Below, piece after piece: positions 37,201 to 52,929 of a stretch of DNA of 64,000 bases (positions are counted from its first letter, which is position 1; each line of letters opens with the position of its first letter). Both the position numbers and the translations under genes were made by a program. The DNA comes from Daedaleopsis sinensis. Taxonomy: Eukaryota; Basidiomycota; Agaricomycetes; Polyporales; Polyporaceae. The stretch lies in contig CM066305.1 of assembly GCA_033807695.1 (NCBI GenBank), positions 992,001-1,056,000 of the forward strand, in the 5' to 3' direction. Under the pieces are notes generated by a model. It did no database searches, was not told the DNA's origin, and worked only from the letters and a program-made list of their open reading frames with translations.

Positions 37201-40200
37201 CCTGCCGGAAGTCCAGGAAAAGGCCGAGAAAGCTCTCATGGAAGTCTCCCGCTTCCTTTTCTCGTCCGAGGTCCGACGGTATGCTGTTAAGGACGCCTCT
37301 GCCCGGCGTTATCCCAGCCCTGTCTTCTCGTGCTACTTGGACGCCATGCAATATGGTCTTGCGCGTGATAAACCCGAGGAGGCCAAACGCGCACTAGAGC
37401 TTGTTGCGTCCACTGTCCGCGAGCTCGTGGCGATGGCTGCTACATCTGATGTTGCCATCAACGACGTCGTGGCTACTCTGCATCAAGTAGCCAGCCGCTT
37501 CCTTTCCCTGTGTCTTGAGGAGGCCTGGGCCCGCAGGAGCGCCGGGTGTAGGGTGATCAAGGTCATGACGGAGATACCCGAGCTAGGAGTTCGGTGGGTT
37601 AACGAACGGGAGGCTGATCTAGTGCGCATGCTGCTGCACGTACTGAAGGACATGCCCCACGACATGACCCACGATGCGGACGAGGTCGTCGACGTTCTCA
37701 CCCGCGTTCTTCGTGTCAGCACCGAGGACCCCAGGACAAACGAGAACGACCAGACGCGCAACAACAAGGTGATGAATACCGTCAGTCTCTTCTTCTCCGA
37801 ACTATCTAGCGCCAATCCTATCGTTCGTCAAGCAGCCCAAGGCTGCATCTCTTTGCTCGCGGAACTCAGCGGCAAGACCATACATGACCTGCTCATGCCC
37901 CAACGCGACAGGATGCTCTCGACGATCTACACGAAGCCTTTGCGCGCTCTCCCCTTCCCCTTGCAGATCGGCATGATCGAAGGCATTCGTTACTGCATTA
38001 GTTTGCAACCCCCTCTTCCGGAATTGAACGACGAGCTCCTGCGACTCCTACACGAAACTCTCGCACTCGCCGACGCGGACGACATGGCTTTGGTGGGTCG
38101 CAACAACCCTCGCCAGAGCTCCTTGGAGATTATCAAGCTTCGAGTGGCCTGCATCAAATTGCTGACTGCATCCATGCCCATGACGGACTTCTTCTCCAAG
38201 CAGCACCAAACCCGCCAGAGGTCGGTCATCTCGGTCAGTCGTAGGATAAGTGACTGACATTGTTGTAGGGTGACTACGGTGTACTTCAAGTCCTTGTACT
38301 CTCCGATCCAGGAGGTTAAGGATGTCGCACATGAAGGTCTTCGCATGGTCTTGACGCACCAGGCTCGGCTGCCTAAAGAATTGCTGCAGACTGGCCTCCG
38401 ACCGATTCTCATGAACCTTGCCGACCCCAAGCGTCTCTCAATCCCTGGCCTGGAGGGGTTGGCTCGGTTGCTGGAGTTGCTCACGAATTATTTCAAGGTT
38501 GAGATTGGTCACAAGCTTCTGGATCACTTCCGCATCGTCGCCGACCCGCAGATGTTGCAATCGTCATCTAGATTGCCCTTGATGGAGAACGACGGGATCA
38601 AGAAGTTGGTTTGCCTCGCTAACATCTTCCATCTCCTCCCATCCGCAGCGAACATCTTCTTGGAGAATCTCGTGAACGCGATAGTGCAGACGGAATCTGC
38701 CCTCCATTTCTCCGGCGAAAGCCCGTTCTCCGCACCGTTGGCGAAGTACCTGGACCGATACCCGTCAGATGCGATGGACTACTTCATGCGCCATCTTGCC
38801 TTCCCCATGCAGATCCGTACACTGCGTAGCATCCTTCGTGCGAAGCTCGCCCCAAACCTGCTTCGGGAGTTGAACGCGAGGACGGCATCACTTGTGGCGA
38901 TGTGTCTCGAGGGGAAAGATGCCAACCTCGTCATGCCTGGCCTCTTGCTCTGCTCGGACCTTGCAGAGCTTGTCCCGGGTTGGGTAGTGGAGAACGAGCA
39001 CGCGGTCGATGCGGTGGTGGCGCTCTGGAGAGTAGATGTATCGAGCGACACTTCACAGCTGCCTTCTGCCGACCTCCTGCAAAAGTACACCCTAATGCTT
39101 TCTATATTCAAACAGGCACTGGAGCAATCCCCCCGCATCGACATACTCTTTGACCTTGTCAGCATCTTCGTACGCAAACTCCCTCTAGATGTCGTCAGTG
39201 TCATACAATTCCTCTACCGTCATGTCGCTCTCAGCACGAATCTCGCGTTCAAGAGGAACGTGCTACAGCGCTTCCTTATCTGGTTCGACGACGACTCTTA
39301 CACTTGGTCTCAGAAGGCCTTGTTCATGCAGTATATAGTGACCCCAACCCTCCTCATGCACGTCGCCCACTCCCCCACGAAAGCTGGACTGTTAGACGCG
39401 GAAATGGTTCAGCGTATCCACACTCGTATCTGGCAGCCCCTTACCCTCGCCGAATCTGCTTCGATGGCCTTCCCCCATGCCGACGACTTGTTCAAGATTG
39501 AACTCCTCCGAATGACGACAGCGATGATCCAGCACTACTCCGAGCTTCTGCAGGATGCCAAGAAAGACATCATCAAGTGCGCTTGGTTGTTCATCAACAG
39601 CGAGGACCCCGTGGTGAACTGCACAGCGTATATCCTCGCTGCGCGCTTCTTCAACGTTTTCGATACTCCTCCGAAATTCGTCCTGCGGTTGTGGACTGGG
39701 TTGTTGAAAGGGCCTCATGCGGAGAGCAGAGTTCTTGTTCGCCAGGCCCTTGACATACTTGCACCGGTCCTATCCCGTCCACAGATGATGGAGTCCAGTT
39801 ACTCACAATGGGCGAAGACCACAAGACGCCTCCTCGCAGAGGATGGTGTTAGCTCCAATGTGACCAACCTCATCTACTACCTCATTGTGGCGCAGCCTGC
39901 CTTGTTCTATCCCGTCCGGTCCATGTTCATAGCGCATATCGTCAACCACTTGAGCAAGCTTGGACTGACAGCAACATCTAGCGTCGAGTCGAAGCTGCTC
40001 TCCATCGAGATTGTCCAGGTCATCTTTGACTGGGAACAAAAGACAACCTCTGCAATCGCGTCGAACGAGACCTCGAGCGCAGCATCCGACGGATGGACTA
40101 CCACGCTCACTTTGCGGGAGAACATGGTCAGTTACTTTATCCGGCTTGCTACAGCGCCTCAAGACGCTGCATCGCGCTCCGTCGTGGTCCCCCGCGCACT

Positions 40201-43200
40201 CACTTTGCTGCGTACCCTCATCGCGCCTGGTGGCTGGAGCGACGTCAACATGAAGCTCAACTTCTTCTCTCGTGCTTTGGAGCAGGTACATGAGCATAGT
40301 CGTCTCGAACAGCTCAGTTGCTAACATTTATGCAGAGCGAACTCACAGACGACGCATCGAGAGCACAGGCACTCGGGAACGCCAAGGTGTTGCAAGTGAT
40401 CGCTGCGGAGAGAGACGATGCATGGTATCAGACCAACGCCTCGACTCTCACGAGGCTGGTCCGCAAGGGTATTTTCTCCGAAGACCACGCTCTGCAAGAC
40501 TGTCTCCACCCCGTCGTAGATCGACTACTCAGGCTATTCCCCCTTCCGAAAGAGGAAGAGCAACAGCAACCGGGCGATGTCTCCGAGTTTCATACCGCCG
40601 TTCGCACAGCCATCGGGGAGAATCTAAGAAGTTCTGAGAGCTTGCGGCCAGGTGCTCTTAGGGGCTCCCTCCTCGTGCTCAAGACCATCGTACAAGTGGC
40701 TCCGGAGCGCATCGAGCCTTTCTGTGCCAACCTCATGAAGTTGCTGAGCAAATTGGCCAAGGACCATATACAGTCGTCTGCCTCCACTAATGTCACCGCT
40801 TTCGAGGGTCTCGTTCGTCTACTCATTGCGATTCTAGAAGTTTGTCACATCGCCGTAGCCCACCTCGGAGACCAACGCAAGTGGTTGATGAGTACCCTTG
40901 TCGTCCTTGTCGACAAATCCAAGAGTAGTCCGCTCTGTCGTTATCTCCTCGACATTGCCAAGGACTGGGCGCTCAACAGACGCGACGCGTATCCATCAAT
41001 GAAGGACAAAGCCGGTATCTTGGTCAAGATGGTAGCCTTCGAGACCCGTGGCGAACGGGGCGAAGTGCTGTTCAACAATTACCTCGAGCTCATATATGAT
41101 ATCTACACCGATCCTTCACTCCGTCGCAGCGACCTAACAACACGTCTTGAGCATCCATTCCTGCTAGGCTGTCGTGCCGTGGACCCCATCATCAGAGAAC
41201 GGTTCATTGACTTACTCGACAACAACACCCCTCGTTCCTTCATGAGCCGTCTCAACTTCATCTGCGGTAGCCAGAACTGGGAGCCGCTATCTGATCAGAA
41301 CTGGATCTTCCTCGCACTCCATTTGCTTCTCGGCGCGATCGACGGAGAGCTCGCCGTTACTCCTGATCGCCGTGGAATGTTTGATCCCTCGTGGCCGCAA
41401 CCTCCTTTCACTCTCGGGCGTGCTTCGTCTTTCATCAAGCCCATGCAACGTTTGGTGTACGGCGATCGGCAAGCCGCTCACGACCTTTGGGTGTCCGTCT
41501 TTCCTGCTGCATGGGCCTGCCTGTCAAGGCGAGAGCAGACTGAACTCACTAGCCATATCATCACACTGCTCAGCAAGGAGTACCACATCCGGCAAGCCGA
41601 TCAGCGGCCCAATGTTATCATCACCCTGCTGGCCGGTATCTACGCTTGTTCGCCGCCTATAGTTCTACCTCCTCATCTCGTCAAGTATCTCGCAAGGACC
41701 TTTGGCGGCTGGCATATTGGGACAGAGATGCTGGAGTCCTCCATGAAACATGTTCGAGAGGACGAGATGGTCGTGCGCGACCCCATCTACGACTCTCTCG
41801 CCGAACTCTACGCTGAGTTGTCCGAAGATGACGTGTTCTATGGCCTTTGGCGTCGTCGGTCGTTATATGCCGAGACGAACGCAGGGATCGCCTTTGAGCA
41901 GGCCGGGATGTGGGAACAAGCCTCCTACATGTACGAGACCGCTCAGACTCGTGCACGCGCTGGTCTCCTTCCACTCTCGGAGGCTGAGTTCTGTCTTTGG
42001 GAGGATCACTGGGTACTCGCATCGGAGAAGCTTCAGCAGTGGGAGGTTCTCTTCGACCTGGGGAAGAGTGAGAGCAACGTCGACTTGCAGCTAGAGAGCG
42101 CGTGGCGCATCAAAGACTGGGTCGAGCAGAGACAAGAGATGGAGAACTACGTGAACCAGCTGCGAGAAGTCGCTACGCCTAGACGACGCGTCTACGAAGC
42201 GTTCCTCGCGCTGCTCAAGCTTCCCGCCGCTATCGAGAAGAACACGGAATTCACCAAGATTCTCGAGGACGCCATGCAGTTATCGCTCCGGAAATGGGTC
42301 ACTCTTCCTCAACAATTCTCCACCGCTCACGTCCCCCTCCTCCAGCATTTCCAGCAGTTCGTCGAGTTGCAGGAAGCTGTGCAAATCTTCGGTTCCCTCG
42401 CTACCACCAATGCCCAAAATCTGGAGAAGAAGTCTTCCGATCTGAAGATGGTTCTTCAGGCCTGGCGCGAACGCTTGCCCAATGTTTGTGATGACATCAC
42501 TACTTGGAGTGACCTCGTAGCATGGAGGCAGAATGTGTTCAACGCTATCAACAAGACGTATCTGCCCCTCATCACCCCAGCCAACCAGGGAAGTGCAGCG
42601 ACCGGCAGTAACAACACGTTTGGCTACCGCGGTTTCCACGAGACGGCATGGATCATCAATCGGTTTGCCCACGTAGCTAGGAAACACGAGCTCCTGGACG
42701 TCTGCTTCACCTACCTGAACCGCATCTACACCCTCCCCAACATCGAGATCTCCGAGGCATTCCTGAAGCTCAGGGAGCAAGCTCGCTGCCACTATCAAAA
42801 GCCTGGGGACTTGCAAGCTGGTCTCGAAGTGATCAACAACACAAACCTGATGTACTTCTCCAACGCACAGAAGGCCGAATTCTTCACGCTGAAGGGCATG
42901 TTCTACGCGCGGCTCGGCCGTAACGATGAAGCGAATGGTGCCTTTGGTCACGCCGTTCAGATGGATATGTTCCAAGCTAAGGCATGGGCCGCTTGGGGCA
43001 AGTTCAACGACAGGATGTTCAAGGAGTTCCCTACCGACATTTCTTATGCGTCGAACGCCGTCAGCTGCTACCTACAGGCCGCGGGCCAGTACAAGAATAG
43101 GAAGAGTCGGCCTCTGCTCACACGTGTTCTATGGCTACTCAGCGTCGACGATGGCACCCTAGCGATATCCCAAGCATTCGACAAATACAAGGGAGACGCC

Positions 43201-45732
43201 GCGTTTTGGTACTGGATACCGTTAATACCGCAGCTGTGCTTGTCCGTGTCGCAGCGTGAGGCGAAGCAAGCTCGCTACATCTTGCTCAATCTCGCCAAGT
43301 TGTATCCACAGGTTTGTATTCTTGATTCTCGACTTGGGACAAAGACACTTACAATCCCACATAGGCGCTCTTTTTCCCGTTGCGGACGACGAAGGAAGAC
43401 ATGGCGCTCGTCAGGCGCCAGGCAACTCAAGCGGCACAAGCGGCGGCGGCGGCAGCAGCAGCGAGAGATGGTTTGTGCGCAGTCAAATAGACTGGGACTT
43501 GTAGTGCTGACTATATTATCAGGGAAGCCCGATGACCCACAAGGGTCTCCTCAACGTCCACCTCCGGAGCTCTCTATCCCCATGGCCACACGACAATCTT
43601 GGGATTTGATCGAGGAGATCGTTCAGATCTTGAAGACCGCTTTCCCCTTGCTGATTCTCACGCTGGAGACTGTGGTTGAACAGATCACGCAGCGCTTCAA
43701 AGCCTCCGCCGAAGAAGAGATCTACCGTTTTACATGCATGCTTCTTCAGGACGGCATGCAGGTACGTCTTCTCTGCTCTACACTTCTATGTCTCGTGTTG
43801 ACCGGCTTTTAGCACTACATCGGCCGAATTCATAGCGAGGATGACAACCAACTCAGCCCTCAGACCATCAATACACTGACTCGTTTGGCCATCAACCTGA
43901 CGGGAACCGCCCGGGTGAGAATCTATGCTTGGCTCACACTATGTATGGTTCAATTGATCATGTTGGAGCAGAAAGAGTACGAGGAGGACTTCCTGAAGAC
44001 GAAGTTGGTGTTAAACGACTACATCCGCAAGCTTCAGCAGTGGCGGGACAAATATGAACGTCTGTTGGACGCTCGTCCCAGAGTGCAGTCACTTGATCAC
44101 CTCAGTAACTACCTGATCGAGTTCCAACACATCAAATTCGACGAGGTCGAAGTTCCAGGGCAGTATACAGAGGTGAGGATTCATCGTATCCTACATCTGT
44201 AATGCTCACTGAACTGTTGTCAGGACAAGGACAATAACCAGAACTTTGTTCGAATTCGCAGGTTTGGTCCCCAGTTTGAGAACTGCCGTTCCCACGGGTA
44301 CTGCTGGAGGCGATTGACCATCAAAGGGCACGATGGCTCTTCGACGTCTTTTGCGGTTCAGTTGCCATCTGGTCGTCATTGGCGTCGCGAAGAGAGAGCG
44401 ACACAAGTATTCCGCATCATGAATGGGTAGAGGACATATGCTCAAATGCACTTGAGTGTTCGCTGACTAGATCTCTTATAGCACTCTCAATCGCAAGAAA
44501 GAGACACGCAAGCGCAACCTTCACTTCCACCTCCCCGCTGCGGTTTCCTGTGCACCAAATCTCCGTCTGCTGCAGAACGATGCATCCTACATCACGCTCG
44601 GCGACATCTACGATCAACATTGCGAAGACTCGGGCATGGCACGGGAAGAACCCGTTATGATGATCGGCGAGAAGGTCAAGGCTACTCTGCGGGAGTACAA
44701 GCAGCGCAATGGACGTCCGGTTGGTGCTCTTAGAACATTTGCTTGGAACCGTAACTAACATCCATACAGCCTAACAAAGCAGAGTACTTCGCCCTCAAGA
44801 AGGATCTCCTGGACGAAGTCATGGCGAAGGTTGTACCGGAGGACGTGCTCACCCGCGTAAGTCTCATGTTCATGCTTTTCTAGGCCCACTCTGACAACAT
44901 TGCCCAGTTTGTCACGCGTACAATGGGTAGTCCCAGTGAGTTGTGGCGCATGCGCAAGGAATTCGCCCTTCAGTTGGCCTCGACAAGCTTCATGACGTAC
45001 CTCATCTGCCTCGGAAGCCGCTCACCAAATCGCTTCCATTGGTCAAGAGCCACTGGGCAGATCGCCATGAGCGAGATCCTTCCAAGTATGTTGCTAATAT
45101 CTAGCTTTGGAGAGTTGATCATTGACATCGGTGGACCTGTAGGTTCCAACTCGCAAACCCCACACTTCGCAACTCCGGATGTTGTACCCTTCCGTTTGAC
45201 ACCGAACCTGCAGCATCTCCTTGGCCCTATCCTAACGGAAGGTATCTTGGCCAGCGGTATCATGGCAATCGGCCGATGCTTGACAGAACCAGAGGTACCA
45301 CGTCAGTCGCATCTGTGATCCGTTTTGCTAACCGAATGCGCTGTAGTGTGAACTGGAGCAACAGCTATGTCTCTTTGCACGAGACGAGGTGATGACCTGG
45401 CTACACCAACACCATCGTGGCAAGGTGCCCCAGATCGACTCGAACTTCCGTGTCTATGTCGGCCAGAACATCGAAGGTATTATCAAGCGGGCAGAGATCA
45501 TGGCTTGCAAGCTCGAGCGGGAGCAGGTATGGCACAACTTCACTCTTTCTGCCGAATACTTTCTGACCTTAGCTCGCAGGCGGTGGCCCTCCAGCAGCAG
45601 CAGCAGCAGCAACAGAACGCGCGGGACGTCAATCCGACTCCGATCGTGCAAACTGTGGTCAATCTCATATCTAATGCGACCAACCCCCTGAATCTGGTGA
45701 AGATGGGAGAGCTCTACGTCCCTTGGTTCTAA
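34207..45732 (+). CDS. TRA1: Tra1/TRRAP, pseudokinase scaffold of SAGA and NuA4
   Basis: This is the largest gene here, about 11.5 kb, encoding roughly 3,500-3,600 residues, close to the usual 3,700. Exons up to several kilobases are separated by short introns. The N-terminal two thirds are HEAT-type helices (for example KFSVACELREMIDTVS, TIRILGKLGGRNRKLLEKEP). The FAT domain follows (FEQAGMWEQASYMYETAQTR), then FRB/FATC flanks around a PI3K-like fold. In the kinase region the catalytic loop reads GSRSPNRFHWSRATGQIAM and lacks the Asp and DFG of active PIKKs, as expected for Tra1. The chain ends NPLNLVKMGELYVPWF, the FATC tail. Tra1 recruits SAGA and NuA4 acetyltransferases to activators. A run of eight Gln (45592-45615) precedes the FATC. 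Confidence 0.97.
45592..45615 (+). repeat. CAG/CAA run coding poly-Gln in Tra1
   Basis: Six CAG, one CAA and one CAG codons encode Q8 just after the last intron of TRA1. The tract is in frame and may vary in length between strains. Confidence 0.85.
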
Positions 45733-45846
45733 ACACTGCATATTTTTTTCGCTACTACTACTTCTTGTCGCATCTCTGTACTAGTACCCTTTCTCAGTAG
45801 CATATGTACCATCACGTATTTCAAGGATTCTTGTATTGCTATCGAA

Positions 45847-47736
45847 CTACATGCGATGAAATCCCTCCGTCTGTCTGAAGGCATTGATCTCTCGCTCGCT
45901 CGATACCATCATCTCCTCCGCCATGTTGTAGATCTCGGACCCAGGCCTGTTGTACATCATCGCGTTCGCGAACATGAGGAAGATGTCGCGCTGGAACTCG
46001 AGAGAGGTAGAGATGCCCCCGTCTTTCACGCGCGCCTTGATCGTCTTAAGGTCCATGGGGCGCTTGACGATGTCGTGGTAGTCGGGGGCTTCGGACTTCT
46101 TGATGGGGTTGTGGAATATGTTGCCATAGCGGTGTTGTGAGATCTGAGAGTGCAGCATGCCGATCATGTTCTGGAAGCGCTTGTCTCCTGCTCGCTCTTT
46201 GCGGCGGGTCTTGGGAAGTCCTGTAGAGACCGTCAGCAGCCGCAACGCTCTGCAGTGACTGCCGATGCATACCATCATCCTCGTCGGCAGGCTCAGACTC
46301 CTCTCTGAGACGCTTCTTCTCCCGTTGCCCGTCGAGGGACACACTGTCGGCATCCGAGGCTTTACGCTTGGCTAGATGCGGAGTCAGTGGGTATTTTGAC
46401 GCAGTGAAAATACGAGTTGAGACTCCGACTGACCGTCTACCCTTGACAGCGGGCTGGGTTCAGACGAAGGAGGGTCCGCATCCTCCAGCTCCTGGACTTC
46501 GGCGTCAGGCTCGAGTGACTGCCGCTCTTCCTGTGTGGAGTCTCCGGGGGACGACTCGTCGGCCTCTTCCTCCTCGTGTTTGACGGGCACCTGGTCGACT
46601 TGCATCTCGTCCTCTTCGACTTCTGCTGGAGACTCTTCGGGAGCGGTGGGCACGCTTGGCGCGTCGTCTGGAGCATCCACATCCCCTGTGGGCTTGTCCG
46701 AGTCGAGATGTCCGATGAGCTCGTTCACAGCGTCGTTATCTGACCGCTCTTCCTGCTCCTGCTCGGCAAGCATGAATAAATTGCGCGACAGTAGAGGAAC
46801 ACTCAGCCGCACCCTCTCTTCGTTGTCGATGGGCGGATGCTCGGCCTCGATGGGCTGTTCTGGAGCAGGGTTGTCGTCCTTCATAGAACTCTTGTTCGAC
46901 TTCGAAGTGGCGAGAGATAGCATCATATGCACGCACCAAAGTAGGCTCGCGGGACTGTTCTGCAGATGTGTCTGCCTCAGGCACCGTAGGTTCCTCTGGC
47001 TCGAGCTGAACCGCCGGAAGTTCGGCGGGCAGAGGCTTCTCTGGTTCTGATTCAGGTTGCTCTTCCCGTTGCGTTTGCGGCTCGATACCCATAGACGCCC
47101 GTATTTTGTCGTCCCATCCGCCACCACGTATTTCGTCGATCTCTGTGACTAGCGTCCTGCATGCGGGTCAGCAAACGAACGTATGGGAAAATAGGAGCAC
47201 ACTTACTTGAACTTCTGCTCTTCAGCAGCTATGAGCTCCCGAAGCTCTTTGATCCTAGCCACATAATACTTCTGAGCCAACCTGAGGTTTCGTTCTACTG
47301 CATAGTCCACTTGTTCGTAAGGATTCGTCGCGTCAGGACATATACACTCACACCGAGGACCAGTCTGTGTCTCCGACCTTCACGCATAGGGTCAGTGGTG
47401 CCCATTCCTATCTGACACACATGGTCTCACCATTCCAGCCCCGCATCGTCCATGAGATGCTTGTAGAGAGCAACGCATGACTGGGAAGAGGGATACACCA
47501 AGAGGATTAGCGCCTTCTCCTGGTGCATTAACATGGATTCTGACTTGTGGTGTGAAGGTGCCCTCGGGCTGACATACGAGAGGATGCTTCGACAGCAGCT
47601 TTGCCACCTCTGGCCAAGCACCCGATCCAAACTCGTGCACGGCTTGGGCGAAGATGAGCCGTTCGACGGTGCTGAGGTTGGCCACGTCCAGTTCTGGTGT
47701 CGCTGTTGACTTGCGGGTGCGGGCTCCAGAGGCCAT
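45847..47736 (-). CDS. BRD8: BRD8/Bdc1-like bromodomain protein, NuA4 type
   Basis: Several exons give about 500 residues. The N-terminus has a SANT/Myb-like stretch LSTVERLIFAQAVHEFGSGA followed by WPEVAKLLSKHP and a helical segment (YYVARIKELRELIAAEEQKF, then VTEIDEIRGGGWDDKIRA). The middle is strongly acidic (EEVEEDEMQVDQV-like runs). The C-terminal bromodomain contains MIGMLHSQISQHRYGNIFHN, then KRPMDLKTIKARVKDGG and IFLMFANAMMYNRPGSEI. The Asn in MMYNRPG is the acetyl-lysine reader. BRD8 in animals and Bdc1 in fission yeast are NuA4/TIP60 subunits with this layout, so a histone acetylation role is likely. The gene ends 114 bp from the TRA1 stop, tail-to-tail. Confidence 0.85.
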
Positions 47737-48045
47737 GTGGTGTTGGAAGGAATGTGTGCCCGCCACTCAGAACAGCGAGGGCGTAGTATGCATTACGGGG
47801 GAGACCGCTAGCGACGACGACGAGGGGGTCGGGCGCGTCGTCCACGGCCGTTGTCTCCTGCTTGTATCAACGCCGTCAATCGCGCTTGTTCCGGCGCCTC
47901 CGGTGACTCACTCCGGAACAAAATGATCCGTTTGTGGGGCTGCGCCGGTGTGCTCCGGAGACGCCGTCATGCACCAACGTCACCTCGGGCACGAGAGGGT
48001 AACGACCCCAGTTCGGGCGGCACCTGTTCTTGTCTCCCTACCACC
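47737..48045. promoter_or_regulatory. Divergent promoter BRD8-like/PEP4
   Basis: This 309-nt region separates the two start codons and must serve both genes. No E-box is present, and I see no clear element beyond short C/T stretches near the PEP4 ATG. Confidence 0.4.
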
Positions 48046-49602
<1,557 letters not shown>

Positions 49603-49816
49603 GGGACTTATCTGGGAGGACATTCACGATACATCCACGCCCGACATTTTTGTTCCACGTTTTCTTGATACCTGCATGTACATCATATATTCGCATACGG
49701 AATGAGCCGTTCTATTTCTTCGTTTGTGATCCTCAAGCTGGCCTCAAGTGGTGATGTCATGATTCGTGTGCCGGATTCACGTAGTACTCGCTTTGGGCGT
49801 CTCAGGTCATACAAAG

Positions 49817-52044
49817 ATGATTATGGACTCTCAGACACTCTTGTCCACTGTTAGGCTTGCTGTATCTGGTATGTTCTCATCTTCCTTACATGCGCAACTC
49901 GCGGTTCCTTCCACACAACCTTCCTATGCCTGCTCTCGTCGTCGTAAGGAGGATTACGTGGCGGCATCGTACTTGAAGGGCAGACTGGATAAAGTGAATG
50001 TTCTCGGAAGTAATACCACTGGTCACAAAGGGTGAGTATGTCTGCCTGAGTACTTTGGACAGATACTTATGCCACCGATGCCACAGGTGTGTCAATGCGC
50101 TATCGTGGGGTCAAGATGGAGACGTGCTGATCAGCAGCGGAGACGATACTACGTATGTCTTTGAAGGCACCGTCTACTCTGCAGGTATTCATTGCACTGG
50201 CAGAATTCGGCTATGGCGTATGAGGAGTGACAACACAGAGGAAGACTACCCATTTATGTGTGATACCATTATCAATACCGGTCATCGAGGGAATGTCTTC
50301 AACGCACAAATGCTGCCCTACTCATCTCGTATGTGCGTATTACCCCCGACTCCTTCTCTACTCTATGAACTGCTAACATAACGTAGAGCAACAGTTGCAG
50401 GGGACAGTCAAGTGCGTGTTTTTGACCATACACGTGCTGCTGGATCGTCTACGGATACTGGCGAGACCGAGTACGGTATACGAGAAGCGACTATTCGTGT
50501 TCTGCGGTGTCATGACGCACGTACCAAACGTATAGTAACGGAGGATAGTCCCGACCTGTTCCTTACGGTTGCTGAGGTATGTTCTGATTTGTCGTGTGTT
50601 GTAAGCATGCAATTCAAGACGCTCTTCAATGTGTCCCTCAGGACGGAAGTGTTCGTCAGCACGACCTCCGGGTTCCCCATTCTTGCCGAACAGAGTCATG
50701 CCCGGCCCCGCTTGTGCAAGTCAATCATGAGCTATCGACAATCGCGCTGTCACCCTTGACGCCTTATCAGTTTGTCGTTGCGGGAAACTCGCCCTACGTG
50801 AGTACACCATAACGGTTTCCGCATGGCGGGTCATCTCTGATCTGCACCAGGGCTATCTCTTCGACAGAAGACATGCTGGCCGTCAGTTCAGGGAGGAATG
50901 GGGGCGACCCCCTAACGATGACGAAGTGACAACTTGTGTTCGAAGGTTCGGACGAAGAGCTCGTGGGCAGCACGAACGCAAGGGAAATGAACATATAACT
51001 GGCTCCCGAATGGCCGCCAGCAACGGTCATGAAGTCTTATTATGTGTGCATAGTTTTCGATTCCACGTTGCAACAAATTCTGACATCCTGACAGCATACA
51101 GTGCCGATGGGATCTATCTTTATTCCACTCGGGACGACCCCGAACCGACGAGTGTGGCCTCGAGGGAATCCTCTATTATCTCGCCCAATAGGAAGACGAA
51201 GAAACGCAGTCGAGAAAGCTCCACGGCCTCGCGCCATGCATCTCATGCGGGGTCGACGGGAGAACAAAGCGATCGTGACGCGCTGATGGAGAAAGATATC
51301 GAGCGCATATTCGCTGAAGACTCAGTCTCTCCCGGCGAGGAGCTTCGGCCGCTGCTCGAAGATGATGGTATGGACGCAGACGACGTCGACTATTTATTAG
51401 ACGAGGAAGCAGACGACGACGACGACGAAGATGACGACGAAGATGAACGGGGCGACACACGGTACCGTTACGGAGATGTCCCTGTGATCATGCCTCGCTC
51501 GCGTTTCGAAGGCATCTGCAATGTGGAGACCGTGAAAGATGGTGCGTCCGCTCCTGCTCTTTCAAAAAGTCTCTATTGATGTACATCGCATCTCCTAGTC
51601 AACTTTCTGGGACCCAGAGATGAATTTGTGGTATCTGGCTCTGATGATGGACACTGGTTCATGTGGGAGAAGGACACGGGTGCATTACACGACATTCTAG
51701 AGGGCGACGGCGCTGTGGTCAATGTTATCGAGGGTCATCCGCACTTGCCCTTGGTTGCAGTCAGCGGGATTGATACTACGGTGAAGGTGAGCTTTATACT
51801 GTTACAGACTATGAGAACGAAGTCAGGCACTCACCTGGGGATCTTCTAGCTGTTTGCACCTGCGCGAGGTCCTAGTCGATTCTCCCGGCTCGACAAGGCA
51901 CACGACATCATAGAACGCAATGCCGAGGCTGCGCGTCCTCGTCGCAGCGATCTCTCTAGCTTGTTGCTGTATTATCGTCTAGCTCGACGCATGACGGAAA
52001 CGACGGACGAGGATCCGACTCGCGAGGAGTGCAATTTCCAGTGA
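49817..52044 (+). CDS. WD40 protein of the DCAF5/6/8 type (putative CUL4-DDB1 substrate receptor)
   Basis: About nine exons encode roughly 550-580 residues. The N-terminus has RRRKEDYVAASYLKGRLDKV followed by the first WD repeat (CVNALSWGQDGDVLISSGDD). Other repeats are HRGNVFNAQMLPYSS, ATVAGDSQVRVFDHTRAAG, RIVTEDSPDLFLTVAEDGSV leading into RQHDLRVPH, and near the end FVVSGSDDGHWFMWEKDTGA and LPLVAVSGIDTTVKLFAP. A strongly acidic insert (51355-51450) splits the propeller. This order, with a late insert before the last two blades, is that of DCAF5/6/8 proteins. The usual W-D-x-R DDB1-contact motif appears here as HDLR. The first exon is the least certain. ATGs at 49817 and 49823 are both possible. 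Confidence 0.75.
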
Positions 52045-52929
52045 AGCTGTTTTGAAGCTCTCTTCTAGATCTGTTACCTTAATGTGTACGGTATTCGGTC
52101 ATGTCGTCCTGCTGTGTGTCCTGCTTCTCGTGTATTCTACGCTGTTGTACGCTGTCAATGTGATTCAAGGATACCCTGGGTTCGCCGTTGGTGCCAAGTG
52201 AAGGGAGTTGGTTTGTGGCACATGAGCGGACCGTGTGTGCGCACTGCGCAGGATGCCGTCTGCATGCGGCATCGGACGAAATCGGCGATGAGGTTGCAGA
52301 GGACCACCACGCTGATCTCATGTTGCTAAGTTAACACCGACTTGGTACGGACACCTCTGCTCCTGGGCTGCTGAGACTGAGACTCTCGTGCTGCCCGAGT
52401 CGAGTATATAGCGTTGCTGGTCCAGGCGTAAGCCAGAATAGAGACGATTGCCTGTCGCGCCCCCGCGCTCGCTGTGCCACAAGCTTACGCTCGTTCCACG
52501 ACGTCCTTGTTGCTCTTGTTCATTCCGCTGCAGTCGGTGCTTGTATGCTCCGACTATTGTTAGCTGAAACACCCACAGCTGCCTCTACGACGCATCTGTG
52601 GCCCTCTGTGTAAGTGTAGTCCATTCATCAGGTCTTGTCGATGTTCAAACTGACCGCCGACCGCGTTGGGTCTCTCGCTTCCAGCCAGTTTGCGAGTCCT
52701 CAATAGTGAAGACGCAAACAACGGGTGTCTGTGTGATTGGAGGGTGCTTGCACGCATAAGATTTTGAGCTGCGACCAGTGCTTTTGGAGGGGAAACCCTT
52801 GACCTTTGACGTTGCGCCGTCACAATCCACACGTAACGCTCGCGTCCACCTCCAAAGCAGCCGACCGTTCGTCTCACCTCTTCCCATCACCTCGCACCTC
52901 GACCACACGCAAGTTCGACGCTCGGGTGC
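52045..52929. other. Intergenic region before the CDK gene
   Basis: This is 885 nt after the WD40 gene and before the CDK12-like ATG, on the same strand. It should contain a 3' end and the CDK promoter. I found no supported gene, repeat or RNA. Confidence 0.45.
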
